DNA of 64,000 bases. Origin: Heterobasidion occidentale (lineage: Eukaryota; Basidiomycota; Agaricomycetes; Russulales; Bondarzewiaceae). Below are positions 10,985-21,730 of this stretch, one piece after another. The stretch is from contig JBCAQO010000003.1 in NCBI GenBank assembly GCA_039111635.1, positions 2,418,001 to 2,482,000 of the forward strand, in the 5' to 3' direction. How positions within the stretch are numbered: position 1 is the stretch's first letter; every line of letters begins with the position of its first letter. Both the position numbers and the translations under genes were made by a program. The notes under the pieces were generated by a model that saw only the letters and a program-made list of their open reading frames with translations, searched no databases and had not been told where the DNA came from.

Positions 10985-12191
10985 ATGTCTTCCATCGGCC
11001 TTCGGTTTGCCTCTGCAAGCTCCTCAAGAGCGACTCGGCTGGCCCCCACAAGGCTGTCGCAGGCGTGCAAGGCTTGGTCCACCTCGGCGAGAAAGATTCA
11101 CACTCGGAAACCATTGCCGTATAAAATAGAGGATGGGATGGGTGAATTCCTGACACCTCAGGGCTTGAAGATGATAGCAGTCGACTACCAGCAGGGACTT
11201 CTCGATAGACTGAACGAGCAGGTAGAGGGTGCGTTGGCACGTTCGTCTCCTCTTGCACCCGTCTAAAATGCATGTCGCGCAGGCACCAACGAGGAGAACA
11301 CAAGCGTGGCGCAAGTGATCATCAACACGTCGGCCGACGCGACGAAAACGCTAGCATTCAACTATGCCAGCCAGGCCCTGAACAACAGCTTCTTCCTGCA
11401 CGGTCTGGTAGGTGCTCGTCATCTTTGTGTCCATGACCCCGCACTCAGCTTATCTGCAGAAACCACCTCCATCGGACGCGCCAAACCACGAGGACAAGCT
11501 TGACCACCACCTGCTTAGCTTCCTCAAGCCCCAGTTCGGGTCACTCGAGCAGCTCAAGTCGGTCGTCTCCTCCGCTGCACTCGGCATGATTTCTTCAGGG
11601 TGGGTGTGGTATGTCACGGACAAGAGAGGCAACACTGGGGTCCTCGCAACGTTCGGCGCCGGGACGCTCTTGGTCGCATCGCGAACGCAGATGTTTGACT
11701 CCAGCCGTCTCGACGCCGGCGATGCATACCAGCTCGGCCGGCAGCCTTCAGCGGGTGACAGCGCCGGCCCTAAGATGAGCTCAAGCCCTTCGTCACCCCT
11801 CTCTGGCGTTCCTCCCACCTCGCCCACGTCTGGGGTCTCGCATCCAGTTGCCCCTCTGCATCCCTCTACTTCCGCCCGCGCGTTGCACACTTCCGCATCC
11901 CGGGCGGCCGAGGCCGCGGCTCCTACATCCATCTGGAGCAACGACCAGCGCATGACGGGCAACTCCGCGCTCATGAACGAATTGACAGACGTGCGCGAGA
12001 CGAAGTTTGAGCAGCTCGGCGAGGTTCTGTACCCGCTGTTCTGTGTGTCCGTTCAGGAGCATGCGTGGATCGGGTCTGAGTATGGTGTGTGGGGCAAGGA
12101 GGAGTACCTGAAACGGTTCTGGACTTGCTTGGACTGGAAGGTCGTGAGCGAGAGCTTTACGAAGTTCTGCTCGACCAAGCCCAGGAAATAG
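10985..12191 (+). CDS. Mitochondrial small-subunit ribosomal protein of Fe/Mn-SOD fold (mS42/mS43 type)
   Basis: Three exons (10985-11228, 11283-11407, 11460-12191) give 366 aa. The N terminus is rich in Arg, Ser and Ala with no acids for the first 30 residues, a mitochondrial presequence. LPYKIEDGMGEFL and LAFNYASQALNNSFFL match the N-terminal SOD half. GMISSGWVWYVTD and FGAGTLLV are the start of the C-terminal half. A 95-residue Ser/Pro/Ala insertion separates these from the final FEQLGEVLYPLF, VQEHAWIGSEYG and FWTCLDW. The metal-ligand DxWEHAY of true superoxide dismutases is SVQEHAW here and the N-terminal His ligands are missing. This is as expected for the yeast Rsm26/Mrp1 ribosomal relatives, not for an active dismutase. 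Whether it is mS42 or mS43 is not certain. Confidence 0.85.
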
Positions 12192-12492
12192 TGCGTGGAT
12201 CGGATCCAGGTAGTAGAGGGTGATGAGGTGCGGTTGGCTCGCCGTCGTTCACTTTGCTTTATATTGCATTTTATTTGCTCTAATGGCCATAGCAGCTATT
12301 TCCCCCCACTCATCCAATGTATGGACCAGTCCCGTACGTCACCCGAAAAAAACGGCAAATATTATACAGCGTACTAGTCCGATGCGGCTAATGGCCCTTC
12401 ACCAGAGAGTCAAGTAAATGAATCACCAGCGACATGCAAGGTCTCGTGCGTGTACATTTCTGAACTCTGTGATACCTCCCTCAAGAAATGAC

Positions 12493-14262
12493 TCAAGAGT
12501 CAACAATCCACTCAACTCTCCACTCGACGCTCCCTTGGCTCCGACCTCGCACTCCTTTATAAGGCTTGTAAAGTTCGCCTGTGATTTTTAGCTGGTCGAC
12601 CTTGAGTGCGGAGAATAGATGTGATGGAAGAGAGAACGAGGTCTGTATTGAGCGTGAGGGACGCGGACGAGCAGACCTGAGGAAAATGAAGAAATGGGCG
12701 ATGGCGCTACACAGGACGTAAAGAGAATGCTCACAACGAGGTAAATGTCCCCTGCAGGTTCCAACGGCCAGACGAGGAGGGAATGCTGGGTATCGCCCAT
12801 CGCAAGACCTACACAAATAAGGTCATCGAATCGATGCTAAACGTCCTCCTTGTGAGTGGTGAGAAAGAAAGAATTTACCTGCGTTGCAGGCATGAATGTC
12901 CACTCTGCAGTGCTGCCGACGTTACAGTTTGCAGCTGTCGCACCTTCACCAAGGTATAGCTCCAGAACGAAGTCTTCAATCGTATGTGTAGAGAGTCGGG
13001 ATGTTACTGTCACATCGAACGATCCTGAGAACAGGGATTCGTCACTTTTTGTACACGGAGTGCTAGAACTCTACCTACCTCCCGTTTCCGTGACTCGCAG
13101 CACCGCCTTTACGTTGAAAGGCACCTGAACATTCGCCTGATTTTGGACGACAGCGGTCAGACCGGCGGGCGGCGGTGCCGATGACTGAGATGAAGGAGAG
13201 AAGTTGTACTCCATGAGGGTAAAGTGTCCATCTGGAGGTACAAACGAAAGGACTTTGCTTTGAGCGAAGCGGGTGAGACTGGCCTAGGGGTCAACAGCAA
13301 GTCAATATACAAGGGTATAGGTCACGCACCGAACACAAGGGTGGAAGGATGGGTCTGATATCACTTTTGGATTGGTAAATGTGAGCGACAGGTCTGGCGT
13401 GCCTAGATATTACCGGTGAAAAAGTCGACAATTCTTCGTAACACGATAGCCTACCTGACAGCTTGCAATTCGTCTCGATCTTGCCAAGCACGGTGCTGGT
13501 GACGATTGCTCCACTCCTAGCAAAGGCTGCGATTCAATTGCGGGAGCTGCAGTCTTGGGCGACGTGCTCACTTGTTCATCACTGCCCTCAAGGTTTCTGC
13601 AATGTCGAAATAAATCTCATTATTGTTATATTTAAGCCCAGCTTTTCTCCACGGTATCGGACTCGAGAAGGCGCCCATTGTATGTGCTCCGTGCATACCA
13701 GCGTTTGAAAGCCCGGATACACCGGCCACGGACAGGATCTTCTGGAGGAGCGAAGGGGGTAGAACAATGTCGCGCAGAGCATTGGGGGAGGTCGTGAGAG
13801 GATGGCCGCCGGAGTCGAGTGTCTCTTCTAGCAGCTGGTAGACTACATCGAAGTTGTCTTTGATAGTTGCGGCGCTGATGTTGCCGAGGTAATCCTGGAG
13901 GATCTCGATGAACGTCCGAAGGAAGGCGAAGGCGTAGAGCGGGTCGACTGGGGACGGGAGAATGCGAGTCAACTCCAGGCGGGGGCGGGGCCAGGCACGA
14001 GAATGAACTCACTGTCACCACTGACGGGACACAGGAACGTGAGGCCGCCGTGGGGAAGGTGGCAGCACGCGCTGGGTGCGTCGAGTTCAAAGCTCGGAAC
14101 ATAGATGACCGGATCTACGTCCCGGGGTCGGCTGGCCCGGCCGAGTGCGCTGCTGAAGGCGTCGATGTGGATGAGCGGGTACGCTGGGGAGAAGGCGCGG
14201 AAGCCAGACTGGACGATGGGCTTGCCTGCGAGGTCGAGGATGATGAGCCCGTCGATAGCCAT
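12493..14262 (-). CDS. APM3: AP-3 adaptor complex subunit mu
   Basis: Eight exons (14013-14262, 13572-13947, 13455-13516, 13330-13402, 13079-13278, 12879-13024, 12735-12808, 12493-12676) give 454 aa. The N-terminal longin-like part starts MAIDGLIILDLAGKP and includes DVDPVIYVP and CPVSGDIDPLYAFAF. It is followed by the linker ENFDVVYQLLEETLDSGG with DNFDVVYQ as written here, then FSSPIPWRKAG and NNNEIYFDI, which opens the mu-homology domain. The C-terminal SALKVDQLKITGE and YKPYKGVRGRS complete the family pattern. AP-3 mu binds tyrosine-based sorting signals and directs Golgi/endosome cargo to the vacuole. At intron 4, of two possible acceptors only the second (CCAG before 13278) gives the conserved HPCVRLTRFAQ. 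Confidence 0.94.
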
Positions 14263-14448
14263 CGCGTCCGTGACCGTGGCGGGACCGCAGCGCCTTCGGA
14301 CGACTCGGACCCACGGAACGCGGACTGCACGTGATGCGCGTCCTCAAGTGACGTATATATGCAGGAACTGCCGGATATGGCGCCTCGTCCATTGAAATCG
14401 CCGCCAAGTCCAATCCATCCTCCTCCATCTTCAATCCAGTCCACCACC
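14263..14448. promoter_or_regulatory. Bidirectional promoter, APM3 / hexokinase
   Basis: A 186 nt gap lies between divergent start codons. A TATATATG element at about 14352, roughly 95 nt before the hexokinase ATG, is a plausible TATA-type element. CCATCC repeats follow in the CT-rich hexokinase leader. Confidence 0.5.
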
Positions 14449-16564
14449 ATGCCCTCCATCTCTTCTCTCTCCCGCACACGGCCGGAGAATATCAAGCATA
14501 TTTTGGACGACATCGAGGACCAGTTTCACCTCGATGAAGCTGCCCTCAAGACCATAACCAACCAGTTCCTTTCTGATGTCAACCTCGGCTTGGGCGAGTA
14601 CGGCCAAGCGATGGCGATGATGCGAGTTCTCTTCTCACTTCTTTGATTCATGAACGCATCTGACATTCTTCCCTCACAGCCCCACCTTCGTAACAGGTGT
14701 CCCCGATGGCACAGAAACTGGGTAACGCAATGCCCTCTCCGCCTCGTCGCGAATAGTATTCCTCATTGCTCGTATTTTATTTGCTCATTGATAGTACCTT
14801 TCTCGCTCTTGATCTCGGGGGAACCAACTTGTGCGTACTCACATTCATTTCCGCGGTTCTTGCTGACCTCCGCCTTTTCTCCGAAGGCGCGTCTGTCAAG
14901 TCGAGCTGCACGGGGACAAGACGTTCTCTCTCCGCCAGCAAAAATACAGGGTCTCTGAAGCCCTCAAGACCGGAGAAGCAACCGTGCTCTTTGGTTTGTT
15001 CTTCTCCGATCTTCTACGGCTCCGCTGACCGACTTCGACTTCCGCAATTAGACTATCTAGCCGACTCAGTCGACGCCTTCCTAACTTCTTCTCCCCCCGC
15101 CTCCCCGACAAATCCCCCTGTTCCTGGAGAGCTCTACGAAGACCCTCCTGCTCTTCCTCTTGGTCTCACCTTCTCGTTTCCTGTCGAACAGACCGCGTTG
15201 GATCAGGGGTATTTGCTAACGTGGACCAAAGGGTTCGCGGCAAAGAACGCGATTGGCAAGGACGTTGTGAAACTCTTGCAAGACGCGTTCGATAGGAAGC
15301 ACCTTCATGTTCAATGCGTGGCTATTGTCAACGACGTGCGTTCGCCATATTTGCCTTGCTGCATAAAGTTCACATTTCCTGCCGTAGACCGTGGGCGCGC
15401 TCCTCTCTCGTGCATACACGGCTGGCGGCTGCACACTCGGCTGTATTTTCGGCACTGGCACCAATGGCGCGTACGTTGAGAAAGTAGCAAACATCACCAA
15501 GTTGAAAAACAACCCTGTCGTCGCAAAGGGTGGTGTGATGATTGTCAACACTGAATGGGGGGCATTCAATAACACTGTAAGCATCTCTCTCATTCTTGAT
15601 GTCCCCAAAATTGGTGTCTCACATAAGTATCAGCGGACCACACTGCCCACCACCCCTTTTGACAACAAACTTGACCGCGAGTCAATAAATCCGCGATACC
15701 AAGCCTTCGAAAAATTCGTCTCGGGCATGTATTTGGGCGAAGTCACCCGCAATATCTTACTCTCCCTCATCGACGCATCCCCGAAACCCATCCTCTTTGG
15801 CGGTATCGCAAGCAAGCTAATGAACACGCACTACGGGTTCGACACGGAGTTTATGAGTCTCATCGAAGGCGCCTGGGAGAGCGAAACCCACCTCAACGGT
15901 AACTCCGCGTCTGCCGGACCCGAAATTCCTGACTCTGAGAAGTCAACGACGAAAGATGTAAAGCGCATAGAGGATGACGCGCTTCTGGACTTCAGCGTAC
16001 CCCTCGTCGCAGCGTCGCTCAGCTCGTACACGCTGCACCGACTGCAGAGAATCCGCACCGTGCTGGTGTCTAAGCTCGGGTATGAGCCCGCGCAGGTAAC
16101 GCTCAGAGACGCGGCCGTTGTGCATTGGGCGTGCGCGATTGTCGCCAGGCGTGCGGCGAGGATGAGCGGGTGCGTCGTCGCGGCCTCTGTGAAGCAGATG
16201 GGGTACGTGCCCGAGCCTGGGAGCGGTGTGGAAAGCAAAGACGAAGGAAGAATATCCGTTGGCGTAGACGGAAGGTAATTCAGCGTCTTCTACTCAATTT
16301 TTGGTTACCGTCTGAATCATTTGCAGCCTGATCGAGCATTACCCGCGGTTCCAAGACCATCTACGTGAATCTCTGCGTCTCTTGGTCGGCGAACAGGTCG
16401 AGCGACGTGTCGAGATCGGCATGGCGAAAGACGGAAGTGGTGTCGGCGGTGCGTATAGCCACTCTGACCATCGGCTATGTTGACTGATCGAGAGTTGTGG
16501 TTGAAATTTAGCTGCACTGTGCGCGCTCGTGGCCACTAAGCTGAAGAAGTCGAGCAGCTCGTGA
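14449..16564 (+). CDS. Hexokinase
   Basis: Nine exons (14449-14621, 14680-14721, 14795-14830, 14887-14993, 15052-15335, 15388-15576, 15634-16274, 16327-16448, 16512-16564) give 548 aa, slightly longer than typical fungal hexokinases (about 490). It shows MIPTFVTGVPDG, the phosphate-1 loop LALDLGGTNLRV, sugar-binding LGLTFSFPVEQ and TKGF, catalytic Asp214 in IVNDTVGALLS, GTGTNGAYVE, NTEWGAF, and the adenosine-region GSLIEHYPRF. It phosphorylates glucose in the first step of glycolysis. Extra length comes from a Ser/Glu/Lys-rich insertion after LNGNSAS and a loop near QMGYVPEPGSG. Intron 1 uses a GC donor (AT|GCGAGT); only this gives the invariant MIPTF. Whether it is the glucose-signalling isoform cannot be told. 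Confidence 0.95.
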
Positions 16565-17266
16565 TCATTGAGCTGGAACCTGAAGAACCGAAACACAAAC
16601 AAGGAAGCCTGTAATTGTATCCTATCCTATCGCGCCGAGTCCCCATGTTCCACCACTGCCATCACCATCACCCGAATCCATCCAACTGTTTATCGCATAA
16701 ATACGGTCTCCCTGTTGTCGCTCTAACTGTTGTTGTGTTCAAGTGTGCCACTATATATTCTCCCTATTTCCCACCCCTTCCTTCGTGCCAGAAATTACTA
16801 CTCATTTTTCTAGGCTCCTCTGTTGAAATGTGGGTCTGTTTCGATCTGGATACGACTGGCGTTGGTTTGCTTTCTTTTGCGGCACGATAGACGTAGACGG
16901 AATGTACTGTGCGAAAATTCAGAGGAAATAGACCTTATCTGATATCGTCAACGAGTCGTCGATGTAGCTCTCAGACCACCAGTGATTTTGCATTGAGTAC
17001 AGCCTAATTTACCAGGGTCTACACTATAGCAATCTGCTGCAGGCCCCCTAATGGCTGACTATTAGACAGCGTGAAAGATGAGTCGCAGCTGTTTCTTGTC
17101 TTGGATGGTGGCGGTTTAAACGACATGTCAAATAGACGTTGGAAATTTATCCCGATTGAAAGGCACACGAAGCAACTAGAAAAGCGCCTCAAGCGCAGTG
17201 TTTTCTATTTCAATCCCCACGCAAGTGCTGGATTGCCATTCAAGAGTGTTGACGACACGAGGGCAA
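16565..17266. other. Convergent intergenic region, hexokinase / ATP synthase d
   Basis: About 700 nt of shared 3' flank. The first 250 nt are CT-rich and fit a 3' untranslated region. No gene or repeat was recognised. Confidence 0.4.
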
Positions 17267-18224
17267 TTACATGAGTGAAAGGTCGCCGAACTTCTCCTTG
17301 TACCCTGTGAACCGCAAGAACCCAGCACCAAGGCAAAAAGATCTGTTAGTAAACCAGAAAACATGGGAAGGGAAAGCGTCGCGAAACGCACCTGGAACAG
17401 TCCATTTGCCCTTCTTGACCATGGTCTCGACTGCCTCGAGGATGCGGGGGTGGGCCTGGCCAACCTCCTCGACCTAAAGTGATAGATATATGGTCAGAAA
17501 ATCAAGATCGAATAAAATGTGGCTAGTACGCACGGTGAGGTCCTCGAAAGGACGCGCCTCTTCAATGTTGGCGAGGGTCGCCTGGAGGTCCTTCAGCTCG
17601 ACGTCGATTTGCGCCTCGGTCTCCTTGGCCTTGGCAACCTGCAAGAAGTCGACGAAATCAACACACCAACCCAAAGGTCATCCACGCAAAACGTCAAGGA
17701 CGACGCTAAGACAGTGTGCCGGATGGAGAGCAGGCAGCTATATGGGAGAAAAACACGCACCGCCTTGACCTCGAAGGTCTCGATCGCCTTCAAGTGCGCC
17801 GACACGTCGTACGTCACGGGCTTGAAGCTGGCGAGGGTCTTCTCCGCCTCGTCGACGATGGCCTTGTTCTTGAGGACGGAACGGTAGTGCGCGAGGTCGA
17901 CAGTGGCGGGCTGCGAGGAGAGCTGTGCAGAGATGCGCTGGGCATCCGCATGCCGCTTGCGGAAGGCTTGCAGGCTCGCGACGGTCTCTGCAGGGTGAAG
18001 AGAAAGTCAGGACGGTGCGAAGTCGGGATTGAGCAGGAAGCTTGCCTTTGCCGAGACCGAGGGAGGAGTAGATGCGCGCAAAATCCTATAGCAAGCAAAA
18101 TATAGACCAGAGCGAGATGCGATACCAGTTCAAGGAGAGGACGAGGATAGAATGAGAAACACGTCAGGTGGTGGTAAATTGGGAAGACACGTACGGCGGC
18201 GGTAGCGACTGCTTTGGATGCCAT
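17267..18224 (-). CDS. ATP7: Mitochondrial F1Fo ATP synthase subunit d
   Basis: Six exons (18195-18224, 18046-18085, 17761-17987, 17534-17638, 17392-17473, 17267-17304) give 173 aa, the normal length. [57 protein letters not shown] and [11 protein letters not shown] then [16 protein letters not shown] match yeast Atp7, a peripheral-stalk subunit on the matrix side of the inner membrane. Exon 1 codes for only ten residues and is followed by an intron of 109 nt. Intron 2 (17988-18045) begins GCAAGC, a GC-AG intron with a good AG before it; there is no GT in the possible window. The gene converges on hexokinase. Confidence 0.94.
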
Positions 18225-18874
18225 CGGGCTGCATTTTAGGATGGTCATTTTGAGTCCATGATCAACACAACAAGATCGCGGAAACGACCTACTGGTTGTG
18301 TGGATGGAAAGGGAGAGGTTGCTCACTGGCGAGGTCGGGCAGGTCGGCTCACGTATGTAAGGTCAACGTGCCGGACTTGGCCGAACATCCTCCAAGCGGT
18401 TCCGACCGTCTCAGCCTCTCACCCAACTGGTAGCCTCCCCTCGTCCAGTGCGTTCATCTTGCATCACTCCTCTTTTCTTTTCTACTTCTATTATGCGCCG
18501 AACTCACTTTCAGATATCAAATGGAATTCTCGCAGAACGAGCGAAGAGCAACTTGGATCAGGTTCCGCTGGCAACTGAACGATATTTCGACGGACATGGC
18601 GGATATACTAGTATGCGCCACATCTATGACAGATAGTCTGGACCAGCCTTACTTATAGTTAATCTGAACGAAATCCTCTGTTTCCTTAAATGACCGTACC
18701 GGAACATGTTCTATCTAACTAGGAGCGTCGGCAAGTGCTATCTCTCGAGGCTTCGGCCCGATATACAAAATCGCAGGCCTGCTCGCTTCCGCGCCTCGAG
18801 CGTCTATGCACATTTGTGACTCGCTTATCGCACCGACTTCAAAGTTCACAGCGTCGAGGACGACTCCGCCGTGC
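18225..18874. other. Divergent intergenic region, ATP7 / HODM-like gene
   Basis: 650 nt between opposite start codons. No conserved motif was identified, and short open frames are not protein-like. Confidence 0.35.
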
Positions 18875-21401
18875 ATGGCTTCCATCTCTGCCAAATTCAT
18901 GCAGCAGCTCTCTGCAGACGTCGCCTTCGTAGGGCTCACGGTGATCGTATATGTTTTCCTGTTTTTGCAGCGGCGCTATCGCTCGAGTCTGAAATTCGCA
19001 GAGGCCCGTCTTGTGGGAACTGAGACGGGAGGGCGTGTTCTTGCGAACGCAACCACTGAAGCGCATAGAGGTGAGCCTTGTCCGTTGCTGCAGGAGAGTA
19101 GTCTGTGTAAATGATAAGCTCTATTGGTGTAGTAACGTGGAAGCCCGCGTCTTTCACCTATCCGAACATCGTTCCACTACCTGACGAACTAAGGGCTCTC
19201 GAACCGCGGCCGTACAGACCATTCAAGGCCGGTCCATATCAGTAAGTCTTCCTCTTCAGTCGTGAAACAAAAAGCACCAAGCAGCTGCCTGACTCACAAC
19301 ATTGTAGTATCACAATGGGTATCCGACCCATGGAATGGGGCGATTGGATTGAGGTGCGTCCATCAAACCTCATATGTATGCCTGTTCGTCGGTATGCTCA
19401 TCTCTGTGCAGCTTGATAACCAATTCCCGAACTTCCACCGCATCCGAGCAAATCGCATCGCGACGCGCGGTCATAAACTCATACGGGTCCTTCCTGACAG
19501 GCCTGGAGTCGTGAAAGGCGGCGCCGAAGCCGGTGCGCCATCCATTGTCTACAGACTTGCGTGATCACTTATCGACGGCTGGAACGCTTGGTTGTTTCGA
19601 ATGCTGTTAGCGAGAGAACTCGTCTACGAGCTGGCTGAGTTTCTCTCCCGACGCTATCCTGCAGTGTACAGCGTGACGCGACACGTACCATCGTCCACAC
19701 CGGTCATGGTCTCGTTCGTAGACGGTTGGAAGGGTGAAGGGAGGATCAGAGCTGTCACGATCGCACCACTTGGAGTGGAATATGACTTGGATGCGGAGGA
19801 TCCAATGAAGGTCGCTGCGCTGCTGTGAGTTAGATCTCTGGAATCTGCGAGTCCCAGGGACATGCTGACCGTACACTTGGTATAGGGTACAAGATGACTT
19901 GGCAGTGATGATTGAGGGCGAGGATGGATCGTATTATTTCCAAGCGGGTGCAATCATCGTGCCAGGTGCGTTCAATGCTCTAGGTTCGTTATTGAAAGTG
20001 TTCAGCATTAACTGTTAAATACTTTGCTGACGGGTAGGTTCGTGGAGATTGGAAGACAAGATCGGCATGCCATTGGATGAGATACACTTCAGCGGAAACG
20101 TACCTTTCTGTCAGTCCTATCTCCATCGTGACTGAGATGAATCCAGACTGACCCACTTCCCTTTGCCATGCCATTTCATGTACGTTTCATGTACGGTGAA
20201 CTCTGAACAGACAAGGAAAAGCTGCAGCTCTCTATGAACCGTTTCTTCCGCCGGCTTCCTCTGGAAGCGCCTGTTGTTCGGAACAACTGGCTGATCCAGG
20301 TGCTGGATCCTGCACTCCAGAAGGCAGAGGGGGAAAGAGCGGACGCAGCGGACCCCGAGGAACTGGCATGGTCTGCCACAACTCACGGACCGGAGGACGC
20401 GTACTCTCACCCGCAGTCGTCGTATGCATTGTTGCTTCCCTCATCCGTGTCCCCGCCTCCATTTCCTACGCCGCCTCCTTCGCCTCCTTTGCCAGCGGAG
20501 TTGCCGCGAGCGCCGCCCCCGACGCCCGCAACGCTCCGCCTGCGCACGGAGCGGCAGACACTAAGGCGGCTTCCGCACAGTGGCGCGATCGTGTTCACGA
20601 TCCGAACGTATCTTGTTCCGATCGAGCAGCTTGGCAAAGAAAAGGGTGTGCCGGGGCGGCTGGCGGCTGCGATTAGGGGCGTCGGTGGTGAAATTCGTCG
20701 GTGAGTTTTTCTTTCGATTCAAAAGAAAGGGGGAGGGTTTTCCTTTTGCATTCTTGCGCTCTTTTGCGATGTGGGCCGTTCCAGCGGGTCGGAGTGGACC
20801 CGCTGAGCGCTGGGGCGAAGAGAACAGCTAGCGAGAGAGGGAGCTTCGGGCTGCTATCTGTCCTCATTGCCCTTCCTGTGACCGTATGTGCTTTGCGATC
20901 AAACGATCTGGCTGGCTTCTGGATGGTTTCCGCGGCCAGGATCGTGTGTCGGACCGGGCGACCGCAGAGTCTGACATATGGAGACGATCGCATGTTTCGC
21001 GTTGTGCGTTTCTTTTTCTGCGTTGTTTTTTTTCTTTCTCGATGCTCGATCGCTTGACGCGCGAAAGCGAGGTGCGGCGGGCTGCGGCGCCGAGAGATCG
21101 GAGCCGCGCTGACTTGACGCGCGCGAGGGTTTTACAATTCACCCACCGCTCGGGGGGTTTTGCCTCGAGTGAGCGCGCAACGATTCTTACATGGGACTGT
21201 CTGAGACTCGGGGGCACGAGGGACTTGGAACGAAGCGGGGGAGAAGTGCCCCGATTTCCAGTGTGTCAGGGACCGGTCTGATGTTCGTGTGCTGATGTAT
21301 CTATGTTTATGTGTGCATGCAGGCGGAAGCAGGTGGAGGAGTACGAAAACGTGCTGCTGGGATATCTGGACGCGTGTGATCGGGAAGAAGGGGACGGTTG
21401 A
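18875..21401 (+). CDS. Membrane-anchored DUF3445 protein (haem-dependent oxidative N-demethylase-like)
   Basis: Nine exons (18875-19070, 19133-19241, 19308-19353, 19412-19532, 19611-19824, 19886-19965, 20038-20109, 20211-20700, 21323-21401) give 468 aa. Residues 16-31 form one transmembrane helix followed by RRYR, so the rest is likely cytosolic. The DUF3445/HODM alpha-subunit pattern follows: YRPFKAGPYHITMGIRP, WGDWIELDN, ELAEFLSRRYP, VQDDLAVM, GSWRLEDKIG, IHFSGNVPF, NRFFRRLP, VVRNNW and a C-terminal RTYLVPIEQL. Bacterial HODM demethylates dimethylamine using haem; the fungal substrate is unknown. A Pro-rich insertion of about 55 residues (SPPPFPTPPPSPP) interrupts the domain before the last strands. 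The final intron (20701-21322) is 622 nt, ten times the local norm, and its GTGAGT donor overlaps a TGA: if it is retained the protein ends after EIRR. Confidence 0.87.
20701..21322 (+). other. Unusually long (622 nt) last intron of the HODM-like gene
   Basis: Donor GTGAGT and acceptor TGCATGCAG join EIR to RKQVEEYENV in frame. The interior is G/T-rich with homopolymer T runs and many CGCG-type steps. No internal exon or small RNA was identified. Confidence 0.55.
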
Positions 21402-21730
21402 CGTGAGAGGGAGGAAGGGGGAATGTTTTCTAGACGTCGATGTGTAGGTGAATCTGGAGGGGGAGATCTGGTGTTCTGACATGTACGCGAACGAGAGGAC
21501 GGAGGAGTGGCTGATAGAGTGGGGGGCTAGGCACGGACGCAGCTTGGCCGTGTTTGTGCGTGGAGTGTGACATGTGACGGGGGAGATTCGAAGTCCGCTG
21601 GAAGATATATACGGGCTACGTCAGAGTTCGTCATCGTTCTGGTACCCGTCGCTGCCCCTTGGTATGTCATTCTCTCCTTGGTCATTCCCACCGATGATGC
21701 TCACTCCTCTCCTCTCCTCCGTGGACAGCC

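Noticed and set aside
10985..12191. An active mitochondrial Mn superoxide dismutase
   Set aside because: The fold matches, but metal ligands are missing and the protein fits the mitoribosomal relatives better.
14449..14646. Hexokinase start at the upstream in-frame codon near 14359
   Set aside because: The added residues are Pro-rich and come from the CT-rich leader; MPSISSL at 14449 gives the normal distance to the first conserved block.
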